DNA of 40,273 bases. It comes from Micavibrio sp. UBA7689 (GTDB lineage Bacteria > Pseudomonadota > Alphaproteobacteria > Micavibrionales > Micavibrionaceae). Shown here one piece after another: positions 39,544 through 40,273 of this stretch; the first letter of the stretch is position 1, and the number at the start of each line of letters is the position of its first letter. Below the pieces are notes generated by a model that was not told where the DNA came from, made no database searches, and was given only the letters and a program-made list of their open reading frames with translations. The stretch lies in contig DLGR01000047.1 of assembly GCA_002482805.1 (NCBI GenBank), forward strand, positions 9,076 through 49,348, read 5' to 3'. A program made the position numbers and the translations under genes.

Positions 39544-40273
39544 CTAGTAGCGGTAAAGATCCGATTTGAACGGGCCTTGCTGCGCCACGCCGAGATAATC
39601 CGCTTGGGATTTGTTCAGGGTGGTCAACTTGGCGCCCAGTTTCTCGAGGTGCAGCATAGCTACTTTCTCATCGAGATGTTTGGGCAGAACATAGACCTGT
39701 TTTTCATACTTGGAGGCGTTGTTCCAAAGCTCGATCTGGGCCAGCGTCTGGTTGGTGAAGGATGCCGACATAACGAAGCTCGGGTGGCCCGTCGCGCAGC
39801 CCAAGTTTACGAGGCGGCCTTCGGCCAGAAGGATAATGCGCTTGCCGTCAGGGAATTCGATTTCATCAACCTGCGGCTTCACATTGTGCCATTTCAGATT
39901 GCGCAAAGGCTCGACCTGAATTTCATTGTCGAAGTGGCCGATGTTGCAGACGATGGCGCGGTCTTTCATGCCGCGCATATGATCCATCGTGATGATGTCG
40001 ATATTGCCTGTGGTGGTGACGAAGATATCGGCGCGTTTGACGGCGTCTTCCATCGTCGTGACTTCATAGCCTTCCATGCAGGCCTGAAGCGCACAAATCG
40101 GGTCAATTTCGGTGACCAGAACGCGTACGCCTTGGGATGCGAGGGATTCCGCGGAGCCTTTGCCCACGTCACCGAAACCCGCAACAACCGCAACCTTACC
40201 GGCCATCATGACGTCCGTCGCACGGCGGATACCGTCTACGAGGGATTCACGGCAGCCGTATTTGTTGTCGAAT
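39544..40273 (-). CDS. ahcY: S-adenosylhomocysteinase, C-terminal part
   Basis: Hydrolyses S-adenosylhomocysteine to adenosine and homocysteine in the methyl cycle, using tightly bound NAD. The gene continues past the right edge; the visible 242 residues correspond to the C-terminal half. They begin FDNKYGCRESLVDGIRRATD, followed by the NAD-binding GFGDVGKG, then EIDPICALQACMEGYEV, VCNIGHFDNEI, LVNLGCATGHPSFVMS, and end with SDLYRY, as in bacterial AhcY. All segments match the family and no frameshift is seen. The next gene, a DMT transporter, starts 3 bases after the stop. Confidence 0.97.
   Translation of the reverse strand, partial: FDNKYGCRESLVDGIRRATDVMMAGKVAVVAGFGDVGKGSAESLASQGVRVLVTEIDPICALQACMEGYEVTTMEDAVKRADIFVTTTGNIDIITMDHMRGMKDRAIVCNIGHFDNEIQVEPLRNLKWHNVKPQVDEIEFPDGKRIILLAEGRLVNLGCATGHPSFVMSASFTNQTLAQIELWNNASKYEKQVYVLPKHLDEKVAMLHLEKLGAKLTTLNKSQADYLGVAQQGPFKSDLYRY

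Overview
The window looks like chromosomal DNA from an alphaproteobacterium of moderate GC. Four things support this. (1) The series ahcY ... divL-like ... tsaE-murU-addB-addA ... trxA resembles the alphaproteobacterial neighbourhood around divL. (2) The PAS-domain sensor at 33824-36121 has tyrosine instead of histidine in its H-box, as Caulobacter DivL does. (3) A CsbD-like stress gene carries an exact GGAAC-N16-CGTT element, the alphaproteobacterial sigma-EcfG promoter. (4) AddA/AddB replace RecBCD. The genus cannot be fixed from sequence alone; a Rhodospirillales- or Micavibrio-like lineage is only a guess. I see no tRNA, rRNA, insertion sequence, prophage or CRISPR array, and no gene-free stretch above 300 bases.

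Layout. 1-1474: a truncated conserved gene, a hydrophobic small protein and a basic hypothetical protein that overlaps the start of serA. 1459-3078: serA with a strong terminator. 3101-4437: CsbD-like stress protein, then a two-gene unit of a CheY-like receiver and a helical partner. 4527-6591: divergent tspO and gabD-type aldehyde dehydrogenase. 6592-19529: the centrepiece, a 2434-residue type I secreted RTX/Bap-like adhesin followed by its own export machine (TolC-like outer membrane protein, LapB-like ABC transporter with a degenerate C39 domain, HlyD-like adaptor). 19526-23320: a methyltransferase, thrS, infC (ATA start) and trxA. 23489-24748: an unrecognised proline-rich protein. 24707-32314: the tightly overlapping minus-strand operon tsaE-murU-addB-addA. 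32365-33813: ferredoxin-NADP reductase and a small secreted protein. 33824-37409: divL-like pseudokinase, purU and a small lipoprotein. 37540-38214: an XRE-type regulator. 38236-40273: ahcY (partial), a DMT-family exporter and a QueD-like protein lacking the usual catalytic cysteine, all in one direction.

How it fits together. The most interesting thread is surface adhesion and cell-cycle control. The adhesin promoter region (TTGACA-N17-TAAAAC) has a perfect CtrA-type box (TTAA-N7-TTAAC) just upstream, a stable hairpin lies in the 5' leader, and a DivL-like protein, whose Caulobacter counterpart controls CtrA phosphorylation, is encoded in the same window. The adhesin contains a duplicated N-terminal module, a TAAG tetrapeptide before a Gly-rich linker (the LapG-protease type of site), five T1SS-143-like repeats, two DUF4114-like modules and about 15 cysteines, which is unusual for an RTX protein. 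No LapD or LapG homologue is in view. The link between CtrA and the adhesin is inference and needs testing.
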